Shown: in pieces, positions 50,291 through 62,402 of the stretch
How the letters are laid out: every line of letters begins with the position of its first letter
How positions within the stretch are numbered: position 1 is the stretch's first letter
Origin: Diprion similis
Lineage: Eukaryota; Arthropoda; Insecta; Hymenoptera; Diprionidae
Assembly (NCBI RefSeq): GCF_021155765.1
Contig: NC_060106.1
Span: 4,905,501 to 4,969,500 of the forward strand
Length of the DNA: 64,000 bases
Direction of reading: 5' to 3'
Notes under the pieces: model-generated
Seen by the model: only the letters and a program-made list of their open reading frames with translations
Told to the model about the DNA's origin: nothing
The model's database searches: none
Program-made: the position numbers and the translations under genes

Positions 50291-51660
50291 TCCACTTTTC
50301 TTCCTTTCTTCTTATCTCTATTCATCAGCCCTCGTTTCTCGGGCTCCGTATATGTGTTACAGAGATCAGGAACCGCTTCTTGATTTTCTTCGAATTACGT
50401 ATCAGAGATCACCGAGATTCATTGCTAACGATGTGTTTCTACGAGAATTATACCCAGGCTTAAATTTTCGGTCACGTTTGTATTCATCTAACTAAAGAAA
50501 TCGTGAAAAGTTTGGACATTTTTCGTGGTCAAGGAAGAAAAAGACGAAATTTTTGGCAAAGAATTATTCCGCGTTGTTGTAATTTCTTAAACGTAATTTA
50601 TTGTCTTGAAATTTTCTGTTTCCATGTTCTACTTTGGTTTTGTTCTTTATTAGGTATCCAATGCTTGTCTTCTATCTTCGGTTATAGTTATTAATGACAG
50701 ATATTTGATTTAATCTTACAACAAGAATCGTCTGTTTTAATCTTTCAAGTAATTATACTTTCGGAATTTTTGATCGTTCTAAGTCTCTGGAAATTTTTAT
50801 CCAATTATTTACAAAGAACAGAAAATTCACAAAAAAAAATTCTCGATAAATCACTCGAACGTATAATGTCATCATAATCGCTATTCTTTTGTTACAATAT
50901 ATGACGTGTACCGAAAAGGAAACCAAAAAAAAAGTTTCACTGTTTATATTGACAAATAATACGATAACCAAGAAGTAATTTTACAAACGAAAAAATGGGA
51001 AAAAAATCTTGCGTCAGACTGAATATATCTCGCTAAATCTCATCCAGCATTCGAACAATAATTTTTGTATACTCTAAATTACTTTGAATAGGTCTTAAGT
51101 CAGGTCAATTAACGTAAACAATAAACTGACGAGACAAAACAGGTAAATTATATGTGACGAAGGTTTGAAATTTATTTATTCGAAAAATGGGGTAATCGGA
51201 ATACATATTGGTTGGAGTAAGGATGTCGGATGTCTGGGAGTTGGCACAATTTTAAGTGTATTTCGAGTGGGCGACGACTTATTCTACACTTCCGTAATCA
51301 GATAGCCCCAGACAAGGATAGTTAATACATTTACGCTGACATATGATTATTCGTTGCAAATTAAAACAAAAAAAATGAGTAATACTGAACTTGAAATATT
51401 GGGAAATCATACAAGAAAATATCATAATAATTAATGATAAAACATCCACTATCGAATGGCTACCGAATAAATGATAATTTCGCGTTCGATTTGTGGATAT
51501 TTATTCTTATGAGGATCTACTTACGAGGTATAACTTCTAAATTAAGCGAGAAAGCGAAGTTACGAAGGTAACGTGATATTTTGATCTCGATTGAATGAAT
51601 TACATGAACCTAAGATATGAATTTAAATTTATACCAAAATCTACACTTTGCAAAAATCAG

Positions 51661-51849
51661 GTCAGTTTAGCAGGTAAGAAAGACGGAAATCAATCCGCGG
51701 ACATCATTGTTGATTTAACTGGTGATATCAAAGGCTCCGACAAACGGAAAGATCCTAATATCAAAAACAGGACCGTCGATAAAATTTTGACTTTCGACGG
51801 GCAGAAAGACCAAAGTACGATCCGCGATGCGCCACCTCAATATCTATGA
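51661..51849 (+). CDS. Coding-like small exon nested in lst2 intron 1, unknown product
   Basis: I do not recognise this protein. The frame is open from 51595; acceptors sit at TTGCAAAAATCAG (exon from 51661) or TTTAGCAG (from 51674). It encodes a hydrophilic, highly charged tail with a KRK cluster (SDKRKD) and the C-terminus RDAPPQYL. From 51680 to the stop roughly half the codons fit the RNY pattern typical of real coding DNA, and the third positions are GC-richer than the flanks. A poly(A) hexamer follows at 51974-51979. It could be the last exon of a small nested gene, a lineage-specific single-exon gene, a decayed gene copy or chance. Upstream exons were not found. Confidence 0.35.
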   Translation, partial: VSLAGKKDGNQSADIIVDLTGDIKGSDKRKDPNIKNRTVDKILTFDGQKDQSTIRDAPPQYL

Positions 51850-51973
51850 ACGGGTCTGATTCGTTGATTTTACCGACAGTTATCTATCATTATATGTTAA
51901 TTTGTTTATGGGATGAACTTATTTGTTTGTCGATAAGGTTCGAATTCTACCAAGTTATAGATGACTTTGTATG

Positions 51974-51979
51974 AATAAA
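51974..51979 (+). terminator. Poly(A) signal after the nested exon
   Basis: AATAAA, 125 bases past the stop of the coding-like frame. The hexamer is common in AT-rich DNA, so it is weak support alone. Confidence 0.3.
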
Positions 51980-52691
51980 GTGACCGAATTCTGACACGTT
52001 AAAATAGTTGTCCCGACCGCTGCAAGGGTATAAATTACCTCGTCAACGAAGCAATTATTGCTATACTAAGCGACTTTTAAAGCCTCAAATCACCGTTTAA
52101 ATTCGGTTAAAATCGCGGATGGCGATGACACCGATATTAGTCATGTATCCAGACCGTTCAAAAGACAAGGAGGAGAGAAACGGTGCACAAAACTGGTTTA
52201 GTAGGTACCTACTTTATCGCTACGTATATCGGAGATTTCTGTAGGTGGATATTAAAACTGATTAAAAAGGAATCGAAACCCAACCTGAAATTCTTTTATA
52301 ATATATTATAATAAATATAACCCCAGAAATTAAAACATTTCTTCTTCTAGAATTAAAACTACGTTGCAGAAATGTATCTTCGTCGCGATAACTAATCTAT
52401 GAATTCATATTTATTAGCTAACTTTTCAAAAGTATACGTCCTCATCAACCTGCAGGAGGTATTAAACGAAAAATATTTATTTGTATATATATATATAAAT
52501 GATTATTAGTTCGTAAAAGGATAATGTTTCTTTTTTTTCTTCGTATCTCTTTGAGTATATAAACATTCTGTCGGTATTGTCATCATTTCCTGCGGTTTAT
52601 TAGCGTGGAAGATATAATGCGAGAAAAAATTATTATACACTTGCCATATGTTTTACCGCAAAATCATTTATCGAGAGTATATATGTATATA

Positions 52692-53289
52692 TTAGGGTGG
52701 CGCAAAAAAATCAACTTTTTTTTTCTTTGAGTCTCGTGTGACAACATGTTAGTTTTTGATGTTTTAAGAGCCCACTCCAAAGGACAGCTCAAAAAAAAAT
52801 TTTATGAGGTCGCTCCAAATTTAAAAAAATGTCAAAAATCGTCAAAAAATTAAATTAAAAAAATTATATTTTCAGTATTTTGTTTGATTTTTAATTCATG
52901 TCGTGGTCTATTGTTATCGATTCTGTCTTACTAAATTAAAGAAAAAAAATTTATGAAATTTTAATATGATTATTAAAAGGTCGCTCGAAAAGATCTAAAG
53001 AAATGCAGCAAAAAATTGAAAAAAAATTATGAGCGACCTTTCAAAATTAAAATTTTGAGCTGAAACTTTCGGAAACTTATTTTTTTTTTGTCTATAAAAT
53101 TATACCGTAACGAGAAAAAAAAATCGATTTTTGACGATTTCTGACGTTTTAAAAAATGTGGAGCGACCTCTTCAATTTTTTTTTTTTTTTTTTGAACTGT
53201 CTTTTGGAGTGGGCTCTTAAAACATCAAAAACTAACATTTTGTCACACGAGACTCGAAAAAAAAAGTCGGTTTTCTTGCACCACCCTAA
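52692..53289 (-). mobile_element. Foldback element family A, copy 2 (reversed)
   Basis: A 598-bp element with the same TTAGGGTGGCGCAAAA / CCACCCTAA ends as copy 1. The interior (TTATATTTTCAGTATTTTG and onward) is the reverse complement of the copy 1 interior, so the two copies lie in opposite orientation. It also sits inside a TATATA tract. Short frames at 53149-53374 are by-products. Confidence 0.85.
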
Positions 53290-54244
53290 TATATATATTA
53301 CATCACAATTTAATTTGTCTATGAACGAGTTCATGTTTATTTTTTACGAAGCTGTATGCTTCAATGTATGGTAAACCATGCACACTAGTGAAAACGACAT
53401 CGAAAGTAGAACTTCTCTCGATTTGAAGAGAACCTGCTTGTTGCCTGGTTGACCGCTTTTTACGATCATACACACTGTCACGTATGTCGAATGCTGACAG
53501 AACCGACTTGTGTACTTATTTAATTACTCTCGTCAGACGGAGACACGCATACCGTATCATAATCCGCAGGTACCGTACATATAACCGTATATATATAATA
53601 ATGTATCCGTGTCATATTCCTGATAAGACGAGAGTCTGTTTTTCCAAGTTTTTAAACGTCGTTTCATTATTCTCTCATCAAAAGTCGCGTTCATTGTACT
53701 TCGCCTCGTATACAATATGCACGTGTGTTGAAATACGTTCCGCGGCTTTCTTCTTTCATACGTTTATAACGCACGGTTCTATTTATTTTCTATTCCTTCT
53801 ACGTCATTTCAATTCAGACAAACGTGTCTCCTATTTCTAGCCTTTAATTACATCTTACACTGTTCTTCCCGGATTCGCGCAAAAAACGATCATTAACAAG
53901 ACTGAGGTTTGAAAGGTTGATGTATCGAAACTTTGAAAGAAAAATTACATTTTCACACCATTAGAATATCTGACGAAATTGAATTTATAAAATCTAAGTT
54001 CTTTGATGTTGTATTAATAACAGTTTAATGAAGTTCAAGTATGTAATTCAAAAGTTGAAAAACAACTACTTTTTCCCAAGATTCATCATTGCAATAACTT
54101 TGCAAACTTCATCCTTATTATTATTATTATTATATTCTTTAATATTTTATGTTATGTACGCAGTATAATATTCGGTCCTCGATAGCCCTGCGTCATGATT
54201 TTGTTAATTCGACAAGTTTAATAAAATAAGTAACAAGTGTATGA

Positions 54245-54248
<4 letters not shown>

Positions 54249-54296
<48 letters not shown>
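54249..54296. repeat. (TA)n microsatellite
   Basis: About 48 bases of uninterrupted TA. Confidence 0.95.
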
Positions 54297-54300
<4 letters not shown>

Positions 54301-56221
54301 CTTGTTTGTCTTTTCATTTAGAAATCGTCAACTCTGTAAAGTTAGTGGCGTTCGCAACAATCCGCAGTGTTTTCAAAACAAAGTTTATACGTTTCGCAAT
54401 ACATATATTGGTTAGAAATCTATTTGATTTCCGAGTTGATTTCGCGTTGAACCCACGCAGCTATATCGTCGCAGTGTATAATTTTCTGTGTCTAGTACAT
54501 ACATACTTCGTTAGCGTGCGAAGCACGATATCTTGTCGATGACTGATGTAATCGCCTATATATATATATACATGTATATTGTATACCGGTTCCAGATTTC
54601 AGCAGCACGTGCTAATTTATCATACCACTGCATTTGAGATAATTATTTGTTGCATATGCAACATATATCCGTAATAAACATTCGCTATCGTTATGCTATC
54701 GCTCGTGGGTATGATTTCCTTTCGGGTTTCCGACTTTCCGGAAAGTATGCAGCTGAAGTTATTAACGATAACGTAACTTAACAATCGGGAAAAAATCATT
54801 ATTGCGCAATTATGGTATGACATTCAAGGAGTTGGCTCTGCTAATTATCAGTATATTTTATTCATCACGGTTCAATGAATTTCAGACATTCCTAAGGGTG
54901 CGAAGTAACGATTTTTCCTAAATATACATTCGTTACAGTAACTTTACTAATCTTCATCCTCGTCGGAAAATTACTGTGTCTTAAACGTCTTATATTTAAT
55001 CAAGTTTAAAAATTCTCTCAATCTACGGCGTCATCGCATATTCTCTTTATAATATTGCTTTAAATATATCATTTTTGTATTTGGTAAATTTACAGACTGC
55101 ATATACTTTGTAACTGTAATATCAGTCTGCGTCGTAGAGACAATATTGCTAATCCCTACCCCGTAAAAATACATAAAAATCGAGAAAAATACACGAAAAT
55201 TGTAGGCTTACTCATGCCAATAGCAGTAAGAAAATCGCTCGGAAAATATTTTTTTTTATTCCAAGAGGAACTAAAAGAAAAATGTTTATCTCAATCACGC
55301 ATGTAGCTTATTGAAAATACACGTCATATCCACAATTCAACTTTATACCTTCGATGTCTCCAGGGTTAATCTTTTATCGCTAAAATTTTTCCGTCTTCCA
55401 CAGCGATGTATGTTTATTTATAGACAACACAAGCATGTTTCACTTCGTATACTGCAGCATACTAACATATATAGATCTAATAATTCACATAACCTTGTTG
55501 TTTTCTTCCCATCGCCAAGAATTGGCATATAATCTTAAGTGCGAAAAATTTCGTTTATTTCTTTTTGTGCATTGCCATGTTTTCAAAATTTCTTTTCAAT
55601 TCTCTTCATCATATACTTGAGCAAATCAGCGATAAATAAATACTAATGTCTGGAAGGAATTTTATTTATTATATATATATATGTATAATACTAGTAAAAA
55701 GTATTATTATTTTCTTTAATTAAGTCTCAAGAGTGCAGTAAATTAAATTTATCAAATTTATCTGTAAAGTCTTGATTACATAAACCGATGTTGTTATATT
55801 TCCTAATGAAGTAAATGGGAACAATGTGAAATTGACGAATAAACTTTTTTTTCATCGATAGAAAACCGGAACTACATTCGAAATTTTTTTTTTTTTTTTT
55901 ATTCTTTCCTCTCTCTCTCTTTCTCTCTCTTTTATTAAATCGTAGCAACCTCCAAATATTAAACATTTTCTACTCAAGTTCCTAAATAAATATTGCGCAG
56001 TGCAAGCGCGTGTAAGTAAAACAATGTATATTTGCCGCGTTGTTTGTCATTACGAGTCTCTTCTAATAAGCACTCGAAGTAGCGGTGAGACGTGTATGAT
56101 AACTACTTCGAAATGTTGAGTAAATAAAAACTAATCACATTTGACCGTTGGCCTAGTGTTTATTATCCAGCTGCAAGCTTATCGACAAGGTTGACCCCCA
56201 ACAACGAACAGCCTAGTCTGC

Positions 56222-56249
56222 AAAAAAAAAAAAAAAAAAAAAAAAAAAA
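56222..56249 (+). repeat. Poly-A run
   Basis: 28 consecutive A. No retroposon body is recognised upstream. Confidence 0.9.
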
Positions 56250-56954
56250 TAGATTTAGAAAAGCAAAAAAAAAACACTCGTGCCTGATGATGATAAACCG
56301 ATTTTGCAAACAAAAATGTTGAATGAAATACGTTCAAGGAGACGTTATATGTAAGAAGTATGCCTGTAACAAGTGTTCCGTTTTCTTTTTTTTTTTATGT
56401 GTGTATGTACATTACTCGCAATCTTTTACCAAGTTAGAAGTCAAGATCAAGAGCGAGATAAGATGCGACGTGTGATAATGTTGAAGACGGTTTGAAAAAT
56501 TCTGTTTGTTCACAAATAATGTGTACCCGAAGTTTAAGATGAGTTTGAATAATAAATTAATATTAGATCAATGCTATATTGTTACTATAATATCATCGTA
56601 TCGTGTACTTAAATATATGTATGGGTATTTTGGTTGAATAATTCACTCGTCAGAAATTCATTATCGAATCGCAGTATCAGCAGGAAGTTTAGTTTTCGAT
56701 AAAATCTGATCGATCGAAACTTCGGGTACGTCGTAATCCGACAAATGTAGACGAGCCAAAAGTCTAATAAATAATATCTCGTCTATCAAACGCGTGACCT
56801 ATATTTATGAATTAAGTTTTAAAAGTTTCTGAGACGTAATATATTTCGCAGTGTTCAACATAATTTATCAAAGAGGAGAATTGTTTTTCCTCTTCAATGT
56901 TTATTCCGAAAAGTAATCTATAAACAAAATTACGTATCAGTAGTCGTATGCGCA

Positions 56955-57839
56955 TGGGATGGGGTTCAGAAGTTCAGAATTTGAAGAGTTCCGAAAGCGC
57001 CTAATTCCGATTTATTTGCTGGCGAAACCTTGAAGTAAAGAAATGAAACTTTGACAAAACAACAAAGTTTCGAATCGTCGGAAACTCGATGGCTCAAAGT
57101 TCCGAAATGCAAGATTCTGAAAATTCAAAATACGATAGAGTAATTTTCCGAAAGTTAAAGTATACTCACACAACGTAGTTTTGCTCAACGAGAGGGTGTA
57201 AAAAAAAATCAGAAAAACGGAAAATTAGAATGACGAGGATTCCGAAGGTAAAAATATCCAGAATCAAAAAAAAAAGTACAGATCAAAGTGGTGAAATTTT
57301 TCTACACCAGAAATTCACAGAACTTGGAATCTTCGATTATTCGGATTACACTTTGACTTGTCGTAGTTTTGTCCTTTCAGAATTTTCCCCATTCGTAATT
57401 TGCACTTTAGGAACTTTGACGAGGTTGAAGTTAGTGACGTTATCGTAACGAAACACTGCGGAAAAAATCACCATTTTTTTAACGTTATAATAATTTTTAA
57501 AGAACCAAGATTTCAAAATATGAGTGTTTTCTTTTATTACGGTTCACTGAATTTTCCCGTTCGAAACTTTGATGTTTCATCTAAGTTTGATTTCTTTACT
57601 TTAAGAAGGGATTTTCTTTTTTTTTTTCGTAAATTTAATTTTTTTTCGAATAGGTAAAAGATAAATAAATCCACATTTCGAATTTCGCATTGATCCATGA
57701 TACAGTTTCTTCACCAGAAAATTAGAAAAGAGTGATAAATTTAGCGAACAAAAAAAAATCCCCATTCAAGTTTCGCGAGCAAAAAATTCAGAATTTGGCA
57801 CTTTCGGAACTTTTCAAATTCGGAATTTCAACCCCGCCC
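56955..57839 (+). mobile_element. Foldback element family B, copy 2 (long form)
   Basis: Ends match copy 1: GGATGGGGTTCAGAAGTT on the left, AATTTCAACCCCGCCC on the right, both with AAAAGTTCC or its variant inside. The interior shares AATCAGAAAAAC-GAAAAT and CCAGAAATTCACAGAACT with copy 1 in the same orientation but is about 475 bp longer. No transposase is recognisable. Confidence 0.75.
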
Positions 57840-58022
57840 AATCCGCGTTATCCATGCTTGCATTTTACATGTCGGCATAAAATAAAACTCGTTGAAAATT
57901 AGCGTTGATCATTCAATACTTTGCACTGGAGTATAACGAACTCGATTAAATTCTTGCGAACCACGACAAACTTGTGGTTTTATTGTACCGCATTACAGGG
58001 GACGATGCATCTACGTAAGCCG

Positions 58023-58024
<2 letters not shown>

Positions 58025-58056
<32 letters not shown>
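58025..58056. repeat. (TA)n microsatellite
   Basis: About 32 bases of TA. Confidence 0.95.
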
Positions 58057-58059
<3 letters not shown>

Positions 58060-60103
58060 AAGAGATACGAGCTTCGGAGAACGTATAACATCGATGTGGA
58101 AAACGGTCGTTTTCTTCGTCTTTTCTAGATATAAAGTTACGACTAATTGTAAGCCGACTCCATGCGAGGAGCTTCGCACATCCAAGCTTTGCGAACGTTT
58201 CTTAAATCTTTCGTCTGTGTGCTAGATTGAAAAAAAAAAACTCATGTAACGATGAATTTTTACAAAATTTCTCAAACCTTCGACAATCCTTGGATGGTTA
58301 TGAATATTGTGCCAAACCGACATCTTAAATATATGCCTGTAGTACAGAGCAAAAGCATTTACACGAATGAAACGTCGATAAGAAAATTACACCTATATAC
58401 ACCATGTTTTGTCATATTTATCACACGTTGACAAGACATTCCTATACAGTAGCTTAAGTTGTTTTGACATTTCGACAGAACGTATTATTATACAAAGAAT
58501 TTCAAACTTCATAAGATGATGTGAGTAAGATTTAAGTGTCAATTTGAGTATTGACATGACCTTGAAGAGTGTAAAATTATAATGTCAATTCATATATTCG
58601 ATAAAAATATAATTCAAAGTCAGAACAGTATGAGTATTTTCAAATTTTTTTTTTTTTTTATTTCAAATCTGTTCGAACAATATATTTCTCCACTTAAATC
58701 TAGAAAAGTCTGAAGAATTTTATGATAAAAAGTTTTATCTCTACCGTTTAACAGACTTTCGTGAATTGGATGTAGATACGAAATGTGTAAAGTCAACTTC
58801 GAAAACCAGTTTTTAACCTCAACTGTAATATTTCAACGACGTGCAAAAAATTTTTTAGACAATTGCCAGACATCGCGATTACTTATCGCGTATGACATTT
58901 GGTGAATATAGGTAAAGCCGTACGGACGACGTGTTGTATAATTCCTATTTTCGGTCATTATCGGCACATAATTCTATAGTATTATACAAGTGTAATGAGT
59001 TATACTCGCCGAAGCGTTAAATCCCAGCGTCGCCAAATTCGCTGAATCATTTCTCATTCGTTGTCAATTAGATAATTCAATCTGTACGTTCACTAATCGT
59101 TTTTTGTTCCCTCATAATTCAACCTTGTAATCGTTTGAGAGAGCGAATTGTTGAAAATGTATAGAAAACGCGAAGGAGAAGATATTTGTTTGCAAGAATC
59201 AAGATCTCGGCACGCAAGCGCGGCGTATTAGTTGTTATAAAATGTATGCCTTGTATCTTATCTCCGATAACACATTGTTTACGGCGAATATGATGTACAC
59301 ACAATACCTACACCTAAGGTCATGTACCTGTACAATGGATGTAGGTATGCAATATTCTGTACATGGATAACGAACAAATTTGAGTTAGAAATTATCGAAG
59401 GTTGAAAAATGAAAGAGAAGAATATTTTTTAATCGTTTGGATATGTATTCAAAGCCGAGTTAGAAGCATATAAAAAACTTTTTATGTACGTTGAAAATAT
59501 TTTATCATCGCCTCTGTATACCCACAACTGTGAAAATATTTCTGTTGGTACCTACGTGTACCGTACGAGATACAATATTTCTTTACGTCGATTTTCATCG
59601 TTTCTCACTTAAACTACGAGATCACTGGACGGCATGTATAATGTATCGTAGAGATTGGCATACTGAGTTATAATTCTTATACTTCTTAACGGAAGTTATA
59701 CGTATATATATACACGCGTCAACTTAACTTTCTAACTTCACTTTCCAGTCCCGTCGACGCGGTTCGTTTTTTAATATATATGCTATAATAACAATCCCCA
59801 GTAGGATTTTTATATCATCTGCCGATGCAATTAAGAAAAGATATTTTAAATAATTTATCATATAAACTGCGCGCCGAAGTATATAATTCTTATCGTTGCA
59901 ATTTGCAGTATAAGATTAAAACCATTTTGTCCGATAAAAAGACTCGCGCATTTTACGTCCATTTCACGATGGCAAATATCCCGACGAAATTATTTTCTCT
60001 ACGTGAATTGTTCTCGATTCACTCTGTGTGTGTGTGCGTGCGTATGTGTGCAAAAAAATCATCATTTGCGAAGTTTTAGGTTTTATGGAAAAACACAATT
60101 TTC

Positions 60104-60430
60104 GAACGAATAGCCCGAATCGATTGGCTTTAAATTTTCCTCATGATTTCTTTGCTGAGAGATGGAAATTTTTAGACCAAGATAGAAGTGGGCAAGCATT
60201 TGGCTTAGAAGCCACAAGCGTAACAGGAAATTAGAAAGTGAAACGAATCGAATTGAATATGAATTTCAAAAATACAAATTTATATTTCATACGTTTTTAT
60301 CACTTTTCAATTAATCGTTTCGCCTGTTGCTTCTAAGCCAAAAGCTCGCCCACTTCCACCTCGGTCTCAAAATATTAATTCGTTAACAAAGAATTCATTT
60401 TAAAAACTTGAAGCCAATCTATTAGGACTT
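60104..60430 (+). mobile_element. Foldback element family E
   Basis: Imperfect inverted repeat: GAAGTGGGCAAGCATTTGGC (left, near 60186) pairs with the reverse of GCCAAAAGCTCGCCCACTTC (right, near 60338). The outer arms continue with ATTGGCTTTAA against TTGAAGCCAAT. About 325 bp, non-coding, one copy in the window. Confidence 0.65.
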
Positions 60431-60570
60431 TTCATACGTAAATTTGGTTTGCGTGCTTTTGGGAGCAGTAAAAATCAAATCTGTGGTTTAAAAATTGCAA
60501 AATCCGATGATATGTATATATATGTTTTTTTTTTGTACACTACACCATACTTGAAAATAAAAAAAAATAA

Positions 60571-60900
60571 AAAATGGCCGACGGCGAGAGTCATATGTAG
60601 GTCGGTTTGGTGTGGAATCTTTTATACATTTACAGTAACACGTTGCATAGCTGCAATACATGTTCTTAAGCGCGAAAACTTTACCGGGTTATCTTCTGTT
60701 GGTCTAAAACAGCAAGAGCTCGAACAACAGTAAAGGCAGACACGTGGCGCAAATAATAACCCTCGTAAAGATTATATCATCATTATGTCTACTTTAATAG
60801 TAACTTACAGAACTACTGCCTGCAGCGGCATTGTTCTCAAGCATACGAGCCGGCGTGTAAATATGTAAAATGTAAGCCGTGAAGGTGCGCATGCGCGAGC
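60571..60900 (+). promoter_or_regulatory. Candidate alternative lst2 promoter region
   Basis: A YY1-type AAAATGGCCGAC (60571-60582; GTCGGCCATTTT on -) and a perfect NRF1/Ewg palindrome TGCGCATGCGCG (60886-60897) lie 350-680 bp before lst2 exon 2. The same 12-mer occurs at the main lst2 promoter. Both motifs are typical of TATA-less promoters. A transcript from here would lack the first 12 codons unless another exon supplies a start. Confidence 0.3.
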
Positions 60901-61246
60901 AAATTCAAATGAATAAACAATTATCAAGTTGAGCGTGAAAACCATATCTTATGAAGTGTTCGTAGTCACTTCCCTGTGTGTAGGAACGAATACATATCGA
61001 TTGCAGTTTAAATTTCACTTCGCTAATTAAAATCTTCTATAATATGATACGATATTGTTTTTTCCGTCAATATACATACCTATATGTCATACATTATGTA
61101 TATTTTTTTTTACAATATGGTATAGATACGTATGCATGCAAATGAAGAATTGAAAATGCATTTGTAACTGTTATAAATTAAATTTGCTGAGAAAATGAAA
61201 CGTGAAATTTTGTTTAAAAAAATAAATATTATACTCTATGTTGCAG

Positions 61247-61669
61247 AGAGACGACACATCGCTGCTTGCGCAGTTTTTCTACGCCGATGAATCTTTGAAC
61301 GCGGTTGCATGTGAGTTGGATTCATTTGACGGTCGACAAGAGCCGGAGAGATGCACAACGCTTGTCAATCAGCTGCGACATTGTCAAGACAAAGTTTTGA
61401 CGATATGCAATCAAATTATGGACGACCTTATTCCTGAGAATCGAGCTAATAGAGATTTTAGGGTCAAATTTCCTGACGATGTAATGCAGGAAAATCTTGC
61501 CGGGCAGCTTTGGTTTGGCGCCGAATGTCTTGCGGCTGGTTCATCCATCATCAATCGAGAAGCTGAAAGCGCCGCAATGAGGCCACTCGCCAAGGCTCTT
61601 ACTAAGTCTTTGGAAATTGTTAGAAATTTACTCAGAGATCACGCTCTCAAGGGTCACATGAATCTAAAG
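61247..61669 (+). CDS. lst2: lst2, coding exon 2
   Basis: It encodes residues 13-153 (423 nt, phase 0 on both sides; acceptor TGTTGCAG, donor AAG|GTAATT). It contains the most conserved block of the family: [66 protein letters not shown] and [20 protein letters not shown]. This helical N-terminal region is diagnostic of LST2/ZFYVE28. No frameshift or missing residue is seen. Confidence 0.97.
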
Positions 61670-61935
61670 GTAATTTATCGCGATTCTTATCTCATTTTCT
61701 TACAAAAAAAGTAATAATGATTTAACGTAAATTGTAATACAATAAACGTGAGAGCAGAATCAACTTTGAGCATATTATTGTTGTTGTTAGTTTTAGATAA
61801 TAATTTTCACTACCAAGTGCACAATTTAATCTTCATTATTTTATAATCTTACTCGGATTTTCCAGATGAAAGAATCGAGTCGATTGACTTACGATAAAGC
61901 ATGTTCATATAAATAAAAAAATTTTGTATTTTCAG
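61670..61935 (+). other. lst2 intron 2 (266 bp)
   Basis: GTAATT to TATTTTCAG, phase 0, AT-rich. Confidence 0.9.
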
Positions 61936-62280
61936 GCTCAAAATCCACTGGAACCGTCGTTAGAGAAGCTGATAGAGTCACTGAAGATATTCGATCGTTT
62001 ATTCGCCGATTTTGAGTTATGTTATGTCGGAGCTATGGTTCCAGTGAAATCAACCAAAGAGTACGAACATCAGGAGCTCGTTTGTGTCCTATTTTCGGAA
62101 ACACTTCAAAGAGCCCTCGAACGAGGTCTGTTGAGGCAGGCGGATGTAGACAACTACGAACCGGCTCTGATGTTCACGATACCGCGATTGGCGATCGTTT
62201 CTGGCTTATTAGCGCCTCCAGGAGGGCCGTTGTGCTTGAATTCGGCCGATACTTTGAGCGAGATGTTCAGACCGTTTAGA
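61936..62280 (+). CDS. lst2: lst2, coding exon 3
   Basis: It encodes residues 154-268 (345 nt, phase 0). Family blocks are [43 protein letters not shown] and [20 protein letters not shown], ending SEMFRPFR. The acceptor is ATTTTCAG and the donor AGA|GTGAGT. It is helical and continues the N-terminal domain of exon 2. [10 protein letters not shown] replaces a segment that varies between species. Confidence 0.97.
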
Positions 62281-62402
62281 GTGAGTATGAATTCTACAAA
62301 TAATGCTTATACATTTCATTTTGAATAACTGGATCTTCATCGGAAGAGAGGAATGGACTGATTCATTTAATTACAGTGTAATTTTTTCCGTTCAATTTAC
62401 AG
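62281..62402 (+). other. lst2 intron 3 (122 bp)
   Basis: GTGAGT to CAATTTACAG, phase 0. Confidence 0.9.

Larger units (their letters stand above)
47982..61246 (+). other. lst2 intron 1 (13.3 kb, phase 0)
   Basis: It runs from GTAAGC to CTATGTTGCAG. It contains a poly-G run near 48.7 kb, GAC, TA and A microsatellites, one copy each of foldback families A and B, foldback E, a coding-like exon at 51661-51849, and NRF1/YY1-type sites near 60.6-60.9 kb. No other gene is recognised. Confidence 0.85.
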
